46,589 nucleotides of DNA from Vannielia litorea (GTDB lineage: Bacteria > Pseudomonadota > Alphaproteobacteria > Rhodobacterales > Rhodobacteraceae), in NCBI RefSeq assembly GCF_018424695.1, contig NZ_QTNQ01000027.1, positions 1-46,589 on the forward strand. Direction: 5' to 3'. A model generated the notes under the pieces. That model worked only from the letters and a program-made list of their open reading frames with translations. It did not search any database and was not told where the DNA came from. Both the position numbers and the translations under genes were made by a program. Positions 33,955 through 43,226 of this stretch are shown one piece after another; within the stretch, counting starts at the first letter, position 1; each line of letters starts with the position of its first letter.

Positions 33955-34974
33955 TCAGCGCGGCATCATCGCCAGCCGGATCATCGCCCGCTCCACCTGC
34001 GCCATCTGCGGCGCGGTCTGGCCCGCAGAGCGCAGGGCGAGGTCGGTGTCGAGCAGCAGCGCCAGCGCCTTCTCCAGCCGCGCCAGCCCCCAGTTCTGCG
34101 CCTGCCGGATCATCCTGTCACGGCGCGGGCCAAAGACCGGCGGGCGCATCTTCGCAATCCCCTGCGCCGGGCCATTCGGGTCGGCGGCGGCCAGATGGAG
34201 GGTGCGAAAGTGCATGCCCGCCATGATGCACAGCGTTGTCGGGTTCACCCCCTGGCCTTCCAACCGCTGCATCAGCGGGCCGATCTGGTCGCGCCGCGCT
34301 TCGGCGGCGGCGTTCAGGAGCTCATCCACCCCGGCCTCCGTTGTGGCCGGGGCCAGTGCGGCCACCTCGGCCTCACTCAGCGGTGCATCGTCGCCTAGCT
34401 TGTAAAGCGCGAGTTTCTCGATGAACTGGCGCAGATCGCCCGGGTCGATATGCGAGGCCAGCGCCACCAGCGCCTCCATCGCGGCATGTTCCACGTTGGC
34501 CAGCCCTGCCGCGCCCAGCCTGTCCTTGATCTCGGCGGCGCTCGGCGGGTCATCGTAGATTGCGACGAATCGGGCGCGCGGGTCTTTCTCGAACAGTTTC
34601 CTCAACTTGGAGCTGGCTTTCAGGCTGCCCGCCGTCGCCACCACCATGCCATCGCCCTCCTGCCACTCGGCCAGCGCGGTTGCAAAGAGGTCGGTCAGCC
34701 CGTCGGTCGCGCCCTCCACATGCACCGCACGCGGGCCGGGAAAGAACGACGCGCCCCGGACCGCATCGAGCAGCGCAGCCGGGTCCGAGCGCAACTCGCC
34801 CCCCGACAGCCGCGAAAGCCGCATCTCTTCCTCGCCGTTCGGTCCGACAAAGGCCTTCAGCAAGTCCTGCCGCTTCAAGGCCACCCGCATCGCATCGGCG
34901 CCCGAGATGAGAATGCCGGGCCCCGCCGTGGGCTTGGCGAAGAAGGCATTGGCGTCGCGGGTCGAAAGCTTCAT
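33955..34974 (-). CDS. holA: DNA polymerase III subunit delta
   Basis: HolA is the clamp-loader subunit that opens the beta ring. The 339-residue protein matches the family plan, with an N-terminal AAA+-like domain lacking a Walker A motif: GILISGADAMRVALKRQDLLKAF near 19-41, GASFFPGPRAVHVEGATDGLTD near 74-95, then HIDPGDLRQFIEKLALYKLGDD near 174-195 and C-terminal collar helices. It starts 7 bases after the lptE stop. The leuS-lptE-holA order is common in proteobacteria (lptE-holA next to leuS), which supports the assignment. Confidence 0.94.
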   Translation of the reverse strand: MKLSTRDANAFFAKPTAGPGILISGADAMRVALKRQDLLKAFVGPNGEEEMRLSRLSGGELRSDPAALLDAVRGASFFPGPRAVHVEGATDGLTDLFATALAEWQEGDGMVVATAGSLKASSKLRKLFEKDPRARFVAIYDDPPSAAEIKDRLGAAGLANVEHAAMEALVALASHIDPGDLRQFIEKLALYKLGDDAPLSEAEVAALAPATTEAGVDELLNAAAEARRDQIGPLMQRLEGQGVNPTTLCIMAGMHFRTLHLAAADPNGPAQGIAKMRPPVFGPRRDRMIRQAQNWGLARLEKALALLLDTDLALRSAGQTAPQMAQVERAMIRLAMMPR

Positions 34975-34981
34975 CGCCGCC

Positions 34982-35572
34982 TCACGGCAGGAAGGTTTCA
35001 GCGGTGGCCAGCAGGTGCGTCACGGCCTGGTCCGCCAGAATCACCATCAGCCGCTTGCGTGCATCCCGCTCGGCGGTGGTGGTGGCCACCGTCGTTCCGG
35101 TGGCCGAGAAGCTGGTAAAGCTATGGGTCCGCCCGGTGGAAAGCTCCGCACCGGTGGTGGTGTCGGTCACCCTGTAGGTGACCTCGCCCATCAGGTTGTA
35201 GCGCTGGGTTTCCTGGTCGGCCGTAATCGCAAGCCCGTCGCGGCGGGTGGTGATGGCATAGTCCAGCCGCATTGGTGCAGCAGCGGCCCGGCCCAGCCGG
35301 GTTTCCACCCGCGCGACGAATTCAAACTCGTTCTCCGTGGTCGGCTCTGCGATCTCCACCTGCCCGTGCAGCGTGTCCCCCGGCCCGCCGGGGCCGTAGA
35401 GCGGAGCGAACCCGCAGGAGGCGAGTGCAAAACAGAGCGTAAGGCTGGCCAGAAGACCGCCCGGCCTCAGGCCGGGCAGCGCCCGCACCGCCCCCCCACG
35501 GGGCGGGCGCTTCTGGCGAAGGCTGCGCAGCACACCCGCGCAGGGGACTTTGGAGAACATCGCACTCAGCAT
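34982..35572 (-). CDS. lptE: LPS-assembly lipoprotein LptE
   Basis: LptE is the outer-membrane lipoprotein that plugs LptD and helps lipopolysaccharide reach the surface. The lipobox LASC lies in TLCFALASCGFAPLYGPGG. The body has ITTRRDGLAITADQETQRYNLMGEVTYRV (in parts), typical of the family. The start is uncertain: the ATG at 35572 gives 196 residues with an unusually long, Arg-rich region (about 45 residues) before the signal helix. An ATG at 35632 would overlap leuS by 14 bases, and a GTG at 35488 would give a normal signal peptide. A GC hairpin (35459-35477) lies in the signal-coding part. It sits between leuS and holA. Confidence 0.85.
   Translation of the reverse strand: MLSAMFSKVPCAGVLRSLRQKRPPRGGAVRALPGLRPGGLLASLTLCFALASCGFAPLYGPGGPGDTLHGQVEIAEPTTENEFEFVARVETRLGRAAAAPMRLDYAITTRRDGLAITADQETQRYNLMGEVTYRVTDTTTGAELSTGRTHSFTSFSATGTTVATTTAERDARKRLMVILADQAVTHLLATAETFLP
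35459..35477 (-). repeat. Hairpin inside the lptE signal-peptide region
   Basis: GCCCGGCC-TCA-GGCCGGGC, an 8-bp perfect stem with a 3-base loop. It lies just after the GTG alternative start of lptE and could affect initiation or attenuate transcription arriving from leuS. Confidence 0.5.
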
Positions 35573-35618
35573 CGGACCGCCCCGTGCGGCGCGGGCGCTG
35601 CCCGTCCTGTGGCCTCCG

Positions 35619-38165
35619 TCACGCCACCACATTCACGATCCGTCCCGGCACCACGATCACCTTCTTCGGCGCGGCGCCATCCAGCGCCCGCTGAACAGCC
35701 TCTTCCGCCAGCGCCAGCTTTTCAACCTCGGCCTTGTCCATGTCCTTTGGCACGCTGATCTCCGCCCGGCGCTTGCCGTTCACCTGGATCGGTAGCGTCA
35801 CCGTGTCTTCCACCAGCAGCGCCGGGTCGGCCTCGGGCCAGGCCGCCTCGGTTACCAGCCCCTCGCGGCCCAGCATATGCCAAACCTCCTCGGCGAGATG
35901 CGGCGTCATCGGAGCCATGAGCTGCGCCATCACCGCCATCGCCTCCTTCTTCGCCGTTCCGCCCGCCTTCGACTTCGAAAGCGTGTTGGTGAAGGCATAG
36001 AGCTTGGCGATGGAGGTGTTGAAGGCAAAGCTCTCCACCCCCTCGGTCACATCCGCGATGGTCCGATGCAGCGCCTTTTGCAGGGCGGTGTCTTCGGCAC
36101 CTGCGGCGCTGTCATCCGCCGAAATCTCACCCGCAAGCCGCCAGACGCGGGAAAGGTGCCGATTGGCCGCCTCCGCGCCCGAGGCCGTCCACTCCACATC
36201 CCGCTCCGGCGGGCTGTCGGACAGCACGAACCAGCGGGCGGTGTCGGCACCGTAGCTTTCGATGATGTTCAGCGGGTCGACGACGTTGTTCTTGGATTTC
36301 GACATCTTGGCGGAGGGGACGACCTCGACCGCCGTGCCATCCTTCAGCGCCGCGCCGCTCTCGCCCACCACCACATCCTCGGGGTAGTGATAGACCGGGC
36401 GGCCGTTGGCGTCCTTGGTCTGGTAGATCGCGTGGGTCACCATGCCTTGGGTGAAGAGCGCGTTGAACGGCTCTTTCGACTTCTCCGGCAGGTGGCCGGT
36501 GGCATGCATCGCGCGGGCGAAGAAGCGGGAGTAGAGCAGGTGCAGGATCGCGTGCTCGATCCCACCGACATATTGGTCGACGTTCATCCAGTAATCCGCA
36601 TCCTCGCGCACCGTGGGCGTGTCGGCGCGGGGCGCGGTGAAGCGGGCGAAGTACCAGGACGAATCGACGAAGGTATCCATCGTGTCGGTCTCGCGCTTGG
36701 CCGGAGCCCCGCACTTGGGGCAGGCGCAGTCGCGCCATGTGGGGTGACGGTCCAGCGGGTTTCCGGGGGTGGAGAAGTTCACATCGTAGGGCAGCTCGAT
36801 GGGCAGGTTCTCTTTCTTCTCCGGCACGACCCCGCATTTATCGCAATGCACCACCGGAATCGGGCAACCCCAATACCGCTGCCGCGACAGCCCCCAGTCG
36901 CGCAGGCGAAACTTGGTGACGCCCTCGCCCCAGCCGGCGGCCTCGGCGAAGGCGATGGTGGCGTCGATCGCCTCCTGCCCCGTCGCCTCGTTGAGCCCGG
37001 CGAAGTGATTGACCCACTTCACCTTCTGCTCCTTCGGCGGCACGAAAGCCTCGGTCTCAACCGGCGTCGCGTCGTCCAGCGCAAAGAAGGTGTCGCGCAC
37101 CGGCAGGCCGTACTTGCGGCAGAAGTCCAGATCGCGCTGGTCATGCGCGGGGCAGCCGAAGATAGCGCCGGTGCCGTAGTCCATCAGGATGAAGTTGGCG
37201 ATCCAGATCGGCAGCTCCCAAGACGGGTCCAACGGGTGGCGCACCTTCAGGCCGGTGTCGAAGCCCTTTTTCTCGGCCGTCTCCAGCTCTTCCGCCGTGG
37301 TGCCGCCCTTGGCGCATTCGGCGCGGAAGGCGGCAACTTCCGGGTTGCTCTCGGCCAGTTCCTTGGCCAGCGGATGATCAGGCGAGATGCCCACAAAGCT
37401 CGCGCCCATCAGCGTGTCGGGCCGGGTCGTATATACTGTCACCGGATCACCGCCGCCCACGCGCTCGAAGGCAAATTGCAGCCCGCGCGACTTGCCGATC
37501 CAGTTGGACTGCATCAGCCGCACCTTCTCGGGCCAGTCCTTCAGCCCGTCCAGCGCCTCCAGCAGCTCTTCCGACATGTCGGAAATCTTGAAGAACCACT
37601 GCGTCAGCTCGCGCCGCTCCACCTCGGCGCCCGAGCGCCAGCCCTTGCCGTCGATCACCTGCTCATTGGCGAGCACCGTCATATCGACCGGATCCCAGTT
37701 GACGGTGGCGTTGCGGCGGGTGACGAAACCGGCCTCAAGCATGTCAAGGAACAGGGCCTGCTGCTGGCCGTAATACTCCACGTCGCAGGTGGCAAACATG
37801 CGGGACCAGTCCAGCGACAGGCCCAGCGGCTTCATTTGGGCGACCATGTCGTCGATGTTGCCGTAGGTCCAATCCTTCGGGTGGCCGCCGGTGGCCATCG
37901 CGGCGTTCTCGGCGGGCATCCCGAAGGCGTCGAAGCCCATCGGGTGCAGCACGTTGAAGCCCTGCGCGCGCTTGTAGCGGGCCACCACGTCGCCCAGCGA
38001 ATAGTTGCGGACGTGGCCCATGTGGATGCGCCCCGAGGGGTAGGGAAACATCTCGAGGACGTAATACTTGGGGCGGCTCTCGTCACGCTCGGCCCTGAAG
38101 GTCTGGGCATCTTCCCAGGCCTTCTGCCAGCGCGGTTCGATCTCGGACGGGGTGAAACGGGTCAT
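35619..38165 (-). CDS. leuS: Leucyl-tRNA synthetase
   Basis: Charges tRNA-Leu with leucine. The 848-residue protein is close to the normal bacterial size (about 860). The class I signatures are [15 protein letters not shown] near residues 42-56 (HIGH-type motif HMGH) and AKMSKSKNN near 615-623 (KMSKS). The CP1 editing domain contains [22 protein letters not shown] near 245-266, which holds the conserved editing threonines, and the zinc-type knuckle CDKCG...CPKCG is near 445-485. An AGGACAG ribosome site precedes the ATG. lptE follows directly. Confidence 0.98.
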   Translation of the reverse strand: MTRFTPSEIEPRWQKAWEDAQTFRAERDESRPKYYVLEMFPYPSGRIHMGHVRNYSLGDVVARYKRAQGFNVLHPMGFDAFGMPAENAAMATGGHPKDWTYGNIDDMVAQMKPLGLSLDWSRMFATCDVEYYGQQQALFLDMLEAGFVTRRNATVNWDPVDMTVLANEQVIDGKGWRSGAEVERRELTQWFFKISDMSEELLEALDGLKDWPEKVRLMQSNWIGKSRGLQFAFERVGGGDPVTVYTTRPDTLMGASFVGISPDHPLAKELAESNPEVAAFRAECAKGGTTAEELETAEKKGFDTGLKVRHPLDPSWELPIWIANFILMDYGTGAIFGCPAHDQRDLDFCRKYGLPVRDTFFALDDATPVETEAFVPPKEQKVKWVNHFAGLNEATGQEAIDATIAFAEAAGWGEGVTKFRLRDWGLSRQRYWGCPIPVVHCDKCGVVPEKKENLPIELPYDVNFSTPGNPLDRHPTWRDCACPKCGAPAKRETDTMDTFVDSSWYFARFTAPRADTPTVREDADYWMNVDQYVGGIEHAILHLLYSRFFARAMHATGHLPEKSKEPFNALFTQGMVTHAIYQTKDANGRPVYHYPEDVVVGESGAALKDGTAVEVVPSAKMSKSKNNVVDPLNIIESYGADTARWFVLSDSPPERDVEWTASGAEAANRHLSRVWRLAGEISADDSAAGAEDTALQKALHRTIADVTEGVESFAFNTSIAKLYAFTNTLSKSKAGGTAKKEAMAVMAQLMAPMTPHLAEEVWHMLGREGLVTEAAWPEADPALLVEDTVTLPIQVNGKRRAEISVPKDMDKAEVEKLALAEEAVQRALDGAAPKKVIVVPGRIVNVVA

Positions 38166-38267
38166 GTCTGTCCTGCGGGTATTCCAACGGTCCCGGCGTG
38201 TTTACGGCGGGCGCGGCGCAGGGTCCAGCGGGTTGGCGCGGGGTGCCGCGCCACCGAGTCTATAATG

Positions 38268-38813
38268 TCAGAGCTTGCCGTCCTGAATGCGGAGCTGCCG
38301 GGCGCGGGTCAGAATGGCATCTTCCACGGCGCGCACGGTGTCCGCGCTCACGCTGCGGCCCCCGCGGCCTTGCAGGGCCACCTTCAGCGAACGGGCGTCC
38401 AGCGCCGGGTCCTGCACGTAGACCGTGGCGCGATAGGCGCTGCCACCCCCGGGCGGAACGCCGTAGCCATAGACGATGACGCCGGTGAACGGGTCTACCG
38501 TCTGGATCGGCATGAAGTTCAGCACCTCCAGCGACGCGCGCCAGATGTACTTGTTGACCTCCACGGTGATGTTGGGGTCGTCGCGATTGCCGAACAGATC
38601 CCAGATGGTGGAGTTGCGCACGCGGCCACCAACGATCTCACGGCCGAGTCGGTCGGTCTCTCGCGGCTGCGCGGGCGCATTGCGAATCCCCGCCGAGCTG
38701 CCGCCCGAACTGCCACCAAGGCTGTTGCCGAGCCGGCCGCTCACGCCACACGCGGAGAGCACCAGCACCATCGCTGTCAAACCTGCTGCCCGCAGTCCCT
38801 TCTGGAAGGTCAT
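38268..38813 (-). CDS. DUF3576 lipoprotein
   Basis: A 181-residue predicted lipoprotein: signal helix with lipobox LSAC at residues 19-22, then a Gly/Ser-rich linker and a domain with IWDLFGNRDDPNITVEVNKYIWRASLEVLNFMPI (in parts) near 70-103 and DPFTGVIVYGYG near 107-118. This matches the alphaproteobacterial DUF3576 family of unknown function. An AGAGGGG ribosome site stands before the ATG. It lies upstream of leuS with a 102-base gap and may have its own promoter in the 272-base divergent region it shares with the porin. Confidence 0.9.
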   Translation of the reverse strand: MTFQKGLRAAGLTAMVLVLSACGVSGRLGNSLGGSSGGSSAGIRNAPAQPRETDRLGREIVGGRVRNSTIWDLFGNRDDPNITVEVNKYIWRASLEVLNFMPIQTVDPFTGVIVYGYGVPPGGGSAYRATVYVQDPALDARSLKVALQGRGGRSVSADTVRAVEDAILTRARQLRIQDGKL

Positions 38814-39085
38814 TAAAAGCTGCCCCTCTCACCCTTTTTTGCTTGTCTATCCGAGCCGCCCCACCCCCACAAGGCTTTTTGGCCAGCCAGAGGCTGCGGG
38901 CTTCGGCTGCGGCAAGGCAACAAGGGGGGCGAGGCGGACTGTGGCAGACATGCACCAGATGGCGGAGAGTCCCGGCACCCGGTCTGGGGCGTTATTGCAA
39001 TCGAACGACGAAAGAGCGAAACACCCTGCCATACCCAATGTGGATTCCCCGCGTTGGGCTGACCTTTGATAACGAGGGAAACACG

Positions 39086-40066
39086 ATGAAAAAGGTTCTT
39101 CTCACTTCGACCGCGCTGGTCGCCTTCGCTGGCGCCGCGTCGGCTGAAGTCACCGTCTCCGGCTGGGCCGAGATGGGCATCTACGGCGGCACCGATATGG
39201 AGACTCAGTTCTTCCAGGATATCGATGTCGAATTCCGCATGTCGGGCGAAACCGACGGTGGCCTCACCTTCGGTGCTGGCGTCGACCTCGACGAAGACGG
39301 CGCTTTCACCCCGTCCGATGACGGCGGCGCGTTCATCTTCATCTCCGGTTCCTTCGGCACCGTGACGATGGGCGACACCGACGGCGCTCTTGACTGGGCC
39401 CTGACCGACGCCGGCAACATCGGCAACCCCGGTTCGATCGCTGACGACGAGACCGTGCACGTTGGTTACAACGGCAACTGGCTCGACGGCGCCTACGACG
39501 GCCAGATCGTCCGCTACGACAACACCTTCGGTGACTTCGGCGTGGCAATCTCGGTTGAGATGGACGACTCCGGCGTTCTCGACACCGGCTACGCTGTTGG
39601 TTTCAAGTACAACACCGACCTCGGTGGTGCTGACCTGGCCCTCGGCCTTGGTTACCAGGAAGCTGAGCTGACCAACTTCAACACCATCCTCGACTACTTC
39701 GACGACACCTACTTCGGCACCACCACTGGTATCAAAGTGTCGGCTCTGGGTCTCGGCGCAACCGTTACCCTCGACTCCGGCCTGACCGCTGGTTTCACCT
39801 TCACCGACTTCTCGATCGACGGTACCGATGCTGACCTGACCCACACCGGTCTGGGTGTTGGCTACGCCGTGGATGCCTTCTCGGTTCACATGAACTACGG
39901 TATCTTCGACATCGACGGCGTCGAGCTCTCCGGTTGGGGTCTGACCGCCGGTTACGACCTCGGTGGCGGCGCTTCGGTTCTGGCCGGCTACGGCTCGTCC
40001 GACTTCTCCGACATCGGTGGCGACACGGTCGACACCTGGTCGCTGGGTCTGTCGATGGCCTTCTGA
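39086..40066 (+). CDS. Outer-membrane porin
   Basis: A 326-residue outer-membrane beta-barrel protein: signal peptide MKKVLLTSTALVAFAGAASA, then alternating amphipathic strands with aromatic ends and a terminal LGLSMAF (C-terminal Phe), the signal for barrel assembly. It is very rich in Gly, Asp and Thr and has almost no Arg. This is the short porin type of Rhodobacteraceae. The codons GGT, GTT, GCT and TCG are used more than in neighbours, a sign of strong expression. A 272-base upstream region holds its promoter (not resolved) and a perfect terminator follows. The earlier in-frame ATGs upstream are not part of the gene. Confidence 0.92.
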   Translation: MKKVLLTSTALVAFAGAASAEVTVSGWAEMGIYGGTDMETQFFQDIDVEFRMSGETDGGLTFGAGVDLDEDGAFTPSDDGGAFIFISGSFGTVTMGDTDGALDWALTDAGNIGNPGSIADDETVHVGYNGNWLDGAYDGQIVRYDNTFGDFGVAISVEMDDSGVLDTGYAVGFKYNTDLGGADLALGLGYQEAELTNFNTILDYFDDTYFGTTTGIKVSALGLGATVTLDSGLTAGFTFTDFSIDGTDADLTHTGLGVGYAVDAFSVHMNYGIFDIDGVELSGWGLTAGYDLGGGASVLAGYGSSDFSDIGGDTVDTWSLGLSMAF

Positions 40067-40087
40067 GCCAGTCGAAAACCTTTCGGG

Positions 40088-40120
40088 AAGAGCGGGCCTT
40101 GTGCCCGCTCTTTTCTTTTT
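40088..40120 (+). terminator. Intrinsic terminator of the porin gene
   Basis: A 10-bp perfect stem (AAGAGCGGGC / GCCCGCTCTT, loop CTTGT) followed by TTTTCTTTTT, 21 bases past the porin stop. One of the strongest terminators in the window. Confidence 0.95.
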
Positions 40121-40193
40121 GGGGATTCATTCCCCGTAGCTTATCCGTTAGAAACGGGGCGGCACGCAGCAGCGACAACACGGCAGGCAGGTG

Positions 40194-41693
40194 ATGGCGA
40201 GCATCGCAATCAAGGACATTCCGCAACTCTACCAGAAGGCCATGAAGCTCCAGTCTTCCGGCCGCCTGAAAGAAGCGCATGATATCTACAATGAAATCGT
40301 GGACGTCCGCCCGCAGACCGCCGAGGCGCATTACCAGATCGGGCGTATCGCCCGCGAGGTGAAGGATTTCAAGGTTGCCACCGCTGCGCTGAACAAGGCG
40401 CTCCAGCTCAAGCCGGGCGAATCCGTCGTGCTTCGCGAGCTGGCAGAAACCCTTGGCGATGCAGGCGATGTGGATGAGGCCATTCGCGCCTTTGAAGAGC
40501 TCGCCAAACTGCGCCCTCGCGATGAAGACGCCCAGTTGCAACTCGCCATGCTCCACCAGCGCCAGGGCCGGTTCGAAGAGTCCGAAAAGCACTTCCGCAA
40601 GGCGCTTCGCCTCAGCCCCGGTGATGGCATCGTCTATCGCGCATGGTTGCAGGGCAAGAAGGTGAAGAAGGGTGAGCCGATCATCCGCGAAATGCTCGAC
40701 GCCTACAAAAGCCCCAAGGTGCAGGGCCGCCTGCGCGCCAACCTCTGCTTCGCAATCGCCAAGGCCTACGAGGATACCAAGGAGAACGAGAAGGTCTTCC
40801 ACTTCTTGAACGAAGGTAACGGGATGATGGCCCGCGCCTTCCCGTTCGATCAGAAGGCCTTTGACACCGAGTTTGACGAATCCCTCCGCCTCCAGAAGGC
40901 CTTCAGCTGGCGCAAGGAGGTGCCACCGCTCGACAACTCCGAGTTCGCCCCGATCCTCGTCACCGGCCTGCCGCGCTCGGGCACCACCCTGACCGAGCAG
41001 ATCATCGCCAGCCACAGCATGGTGGAAGGCTCAGGCGAAATCGGCGTGCTCGGAAAGATGTGCCGAAGGATCATGCTGGATCGCAACGGTCAGGACTGGC
41101 GCAAGACGCTGGAGTTGAGAGACACCCAATACGAGGCCTTCCCCCGGTTGATCGAGGCCGAGTTCCGCAAGCGTGTATCTTTCGACAAGCTGGTCACCGA
41201 CAAGACGATCTCCAACTTCCGCTACATCGGCCTGATCAGGGAGTTGATCCCGAACGCGCGCATCATCGTGGTGCGCCGCGACCCGCGCGACCAACTCCTG
41301 TCGATCTACAAGAACGTCTTCCGCGAGGGCACCCACACTTACGCCTACGATTTCGAGGCGCTGGCCCGCTACTACCGCAAGTTCGTGGATTGCATAGAGT
41401 TCTGGCGCGAGCAGATGCCCGATGCCTTCACCGAGATCGCCTATGAAGAGCTGGTCAACGACCCCGAGGTGCAGAGCCGCAAGCTGATCGCCGCCGCCGG
41501 GCTGGAGTGGGAAGACGCCTGCCTGGACTTCCACAAGACCAAGCGTGATGTGAAGACCCTCTCGATCCACCAGGTCCGCCAGCCGATGTACAAATCCTCG
41601 GCCCGCGCCTGGGAGAAATACGCCGATGATCTGAAGCCGCTGACAGATGCGCTCGAGCGCTATGGAGTGTTGGATTGGCACTACAAGACATAA
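40194..41693 (+). CDS. TPR-containing sulfotransferase family protein
   Basis: A 499-residue protein. The N-terminal third (about 5-170) consists of tetratricopeptide repeats, for example EAHYQIGRIAREVKDFKVATAALNKAL in pieces and LQLAMLHQRQGRFEESEKHFRKAL. The C-terminal part is a PAPS-dependent sulfotransferase: VTGLPRSGTTLTEQIIASH near 257-275 (5'-phosphosulfate loop), VRRDPRDQLLSIYKNVF near 360-376 (3'-phosphate binding) and a YEELVNDPE motif near 420. It probably sulfates a cell-surface saccharide, lipid or protein; the target is unknown. The ATG at 40194 directly follows an in-frame GTG. The yggS start lies inside its last codons. Confidence 0.88.
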   Translation: MASIAIKDIPQLYQKAMKLQSSGRLKEAHDIYNEIVDVRPQTAEAHYQIGRIAREVKDFKVATAALNKALQLKPGESVVLRELAETLGDAGDVDEAIRAFEELAKLRPRDEDAQLQLAMLHQRQGRFEESEKHFRKALRLSPGDGIVYRAWLQGKKVKKGEPIIREMLDAYKSPKVQGRLRANLCFAIAKAYEDTKENEKVFHFLNEGNGMMARAFPFDQKAFDTEFDESLRLQKAFSWRKEVPPLDNSEFAPILVTGLPRSGTTLTEQIIASHSMVEGSGEIGVLGKMCRRIMLDRNGQDWRKTLELRDTQYEAFPRLIEAEFRKRVSFDKLVTDKTISNFRYIGLIRELIPNARIIVVRRDPRDQLLSIYKNVFREGTHTYAYDFEALARYYRKFVDCIEFWREQMPDAFTEIAYEELVNDPEVQSRKLIAAAGLEWEDACLDFHKTKRDVKTLSIHQVRQPMYKSSARAWEKYADDLKPLTDALERYGVLDWHYKT

Positions 41694-42328
41694 AGGACCG
41701 TATCGCCAAGGCCTGCGAAGAGGCGGGGCGCGCCGCCGAGAGCGTCACGCTCATCGCCGTTTCCAAGGTGCAGCCCGATGCGCGCGTCGAGGCGGTGCTG
41801 GAGGAGGGGCATCGCTGTTTTGGCGAGAACCGGGTGCAGGAGGCGCAGGGCAAGTGGCCGGGCTTCCGCGAGCGTTTCGACGGTGTCGATCTGCATCTCA
41901 TCGGCCCCCTGCAAAGCAACAAGACCCGCGTGGCGATGGAGCTGTTCGACAGCATCCACACCGTCGACCGCCCCAAGATCGCCGCCACCATCGCGCGCCT
42001 CTCCGATGAGTTGGGCCGCTGCCCCGAGCTGTTCATTCAGGTGAACACCGGCGAAGAAGAGCAAAAGGCGGGCTGCCTGCCGGGCGAGGTTGACGGCTTC
42101 ATCGCCGAATGCCGCATGCTCTCGCTGCCGGTGAAAGGCCTCATGTGCATCCCGCCGGTGGAGGAAGAGCCGTCGCTCCACTTCGCCCTGCTGGCCAAGA
42201 TGGCCGAGCGCAACGGGCTCGATGGCCTGTCGATGGGCATGAGCGCCGATTTCGAGCGCGCCATCGCGCTGGGCGCCACCCACATCCGCGTCGGCTCTGC
42301 CATCTTCGGCGAGCGTGTGCCCGGCTAG
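41675..42328 (+). CDS. yggS: YggS family pyridoxal-phosphate homeostasis protein
   Basis: A 217-residue PLP-binding protein with a TIM-barrel like alanine racemase N-domains. The PLP lysine is in IAVSKVQPD near residues 27-35. GENRVQEAQGKW follows near 50, HLIGPLQSNKTR near 74-85, and the phosphate-binding GMSADFERAIALGATHIRVGSAIFG near 189-213. Family members keep PLP levels balanced. The start is a TTG at 41675 (MALQDIKDRIAKA) with GGAG 8 bases upstream, inside the end of the sulfotransferase gene. Its stop shares the CTAG tetramer with the convergent L,D-transpeptidase gene. Confidence 0.94.
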   Translation: MALQDIKDRIAKACEEAGRAAESVTLIAVSKVQPDARVEAVLEEGHRCFGENRVQEAQGKWPGFRERFDGVDLHLIGPLQSNKTRVAMELFDSIHTVDRPKIAATIARLSDELGRCPELFIQVNTGEEEQKAGCLPGEVDGFIAECRMLSLPVKGLMCIPPVEEEPSLHFALLAKMAERNGLDGLSMGMSADFERAIALGATHIRVGSAIFGERVPG

Positions 42329-42813
42329 GGCTTCCCCGGCACCAGCAGCCGTGTGCCCGGCACCGCGCGCGCCGCGATCCAGGCCAGATGATCGGGCCGA
42401 AAGGCGATGCACCCCTCGGTCGGATGGCACCGCTTGCGCCAGCGGTGCAGAAAAATGGCCGAGCCTCTTCCGGGCGTCGCCGGCACGTTCCAATCCGTCG
42501 TCAGCACGATGTCATAGAGCCGGTCGGCCCGGCGCATCCGCTCATGGCTGGCGGGGTAGGGGGCCAGAACCCGCGAATTGTAGGCCGCATCCTCCGGCGC
42601 GTCCGACCACAGGTCACGCGGCCCGATGGGAATGGCCCAGGGCGCGGGCGCTGGCACCCGGTCGGCGCGGTAGTAGCAGGCCATGATCCGGTGCAGCCCC
42701 ACCGGCGTCGCGCCGTCACCCTCGCGCTTGTCTCCCGTCACCCCGCCGCGGCCGACGACCGCCGTGAAGAGGCGACCGGCGAAGAGCACGCCGCGCGGGG
42801 TGAGCCGCATCAT
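42325..42813 (-). CDS. L,D-transpeptidase family protein
   Basis: A 162-residue protein with the catalytic pattern HRWRKRCHPTEGCIAF near residues 122-137: Cys in T-E-G-C as nucleophile and the preceding His. The N-terminal part GDKREGDGATPVGLHRI near 26-42 is also characteristic of the YkuD-like group that works on peptidoglycan cross-links or Lpp-type links. No signal peptide is evident from this start, which overlaps the upstream gene as ATGA, so secretion is an open point. It is the last gene of a ribA-unknown-LDT run. Confidence 0.85.
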   Translation of the reverse strand: MMRLTPRGVLFAGRLFTAVVGRGGVTGDKREGDGATPVGLHRIMACYYRADRVPAPAPWAIPIGPRDLWSDAPEDAAYNSRVLAPYPASHERMRRADRLYDIVLTTDWNVPATPGRGSAIFLHRWRKRCHPTEGCIAFRPDHLAWIAARAVPGTRLLVPGKP

Positions 42814-43226
42814 GGGTAGGCGCCATGCACGGCCAGCGCGGCCACCCGCTCCGGCGTGCCCAGCAGCACCGTCGCCGCAAGCTCATGCGCCCCGAGCTGA
42901 AACCAGTGGCCAGCGGTTGGCGGCCCGCCCGCGCCCGGCGGGTTCGGCTCCATCCGCAAGAAGCGCAGCTGATCGAGCAAGGGCCTGATCCGCGCCATCG
43001 GTTCCGGCTGGCCGAACCGGGCGATCAACAGTCCGCCAAACCGTGCAGACGGCCCCGGGCTGCGCAGCTCGAACCCGCTGAACGGCCCCGCCCCCGGCGC
43101 CTCGAACCCGACCCAGGCCTGCGATCTTCGCACCGCCGTCAGCCGCAAACCCAGCGCCGCCTCCACCTCGCCCTGCGAAAAGTCCTCCAGCCGCGCGGCG
43201 GCGTTGAGAAAGGCGGCAGGTGTCAT
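42810..43226 (-). CDS. Hypothetical protein in the ribA operon
   Basis: A 138-residue soluble protein (MTPAAFLNAAARLEDF) with VRRSQAWVGFEAPGAGPFSGFELRS near 32-56 and GTPERVAALAVHGAYP at the end. No signal peptide, membrane helix or known motif is seen. Both ends overlap neighbours by ATGA (ribA stop and L,D-transpeptidase start), so it is almost certainly translated in an operon with them. No family was recognised; its place may simply be polycistronic convenience. Confidence 0.75.
   Translation of the reverse strand: MTPAAFLNAAARLEDFSQGEVEAALGLRLTAVRRSQAWVGFEAPGAGPFSGFELRSPGPSARFGGLLIARFGQPEPMARIRPLLDQLRFLRMEPNPPGAGGPPTAGHWFQLGAHELAATVLLGTPERVAALAVHGAYP

Noticed and set aside
35877..38816. 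Plus-strand open frame of 979 codons opposite leuS and the DUF3576 gene
   Set aside because: Antisense to well-conserved genes with typical shadow composition (many Arg, His, Gly) and no domain.
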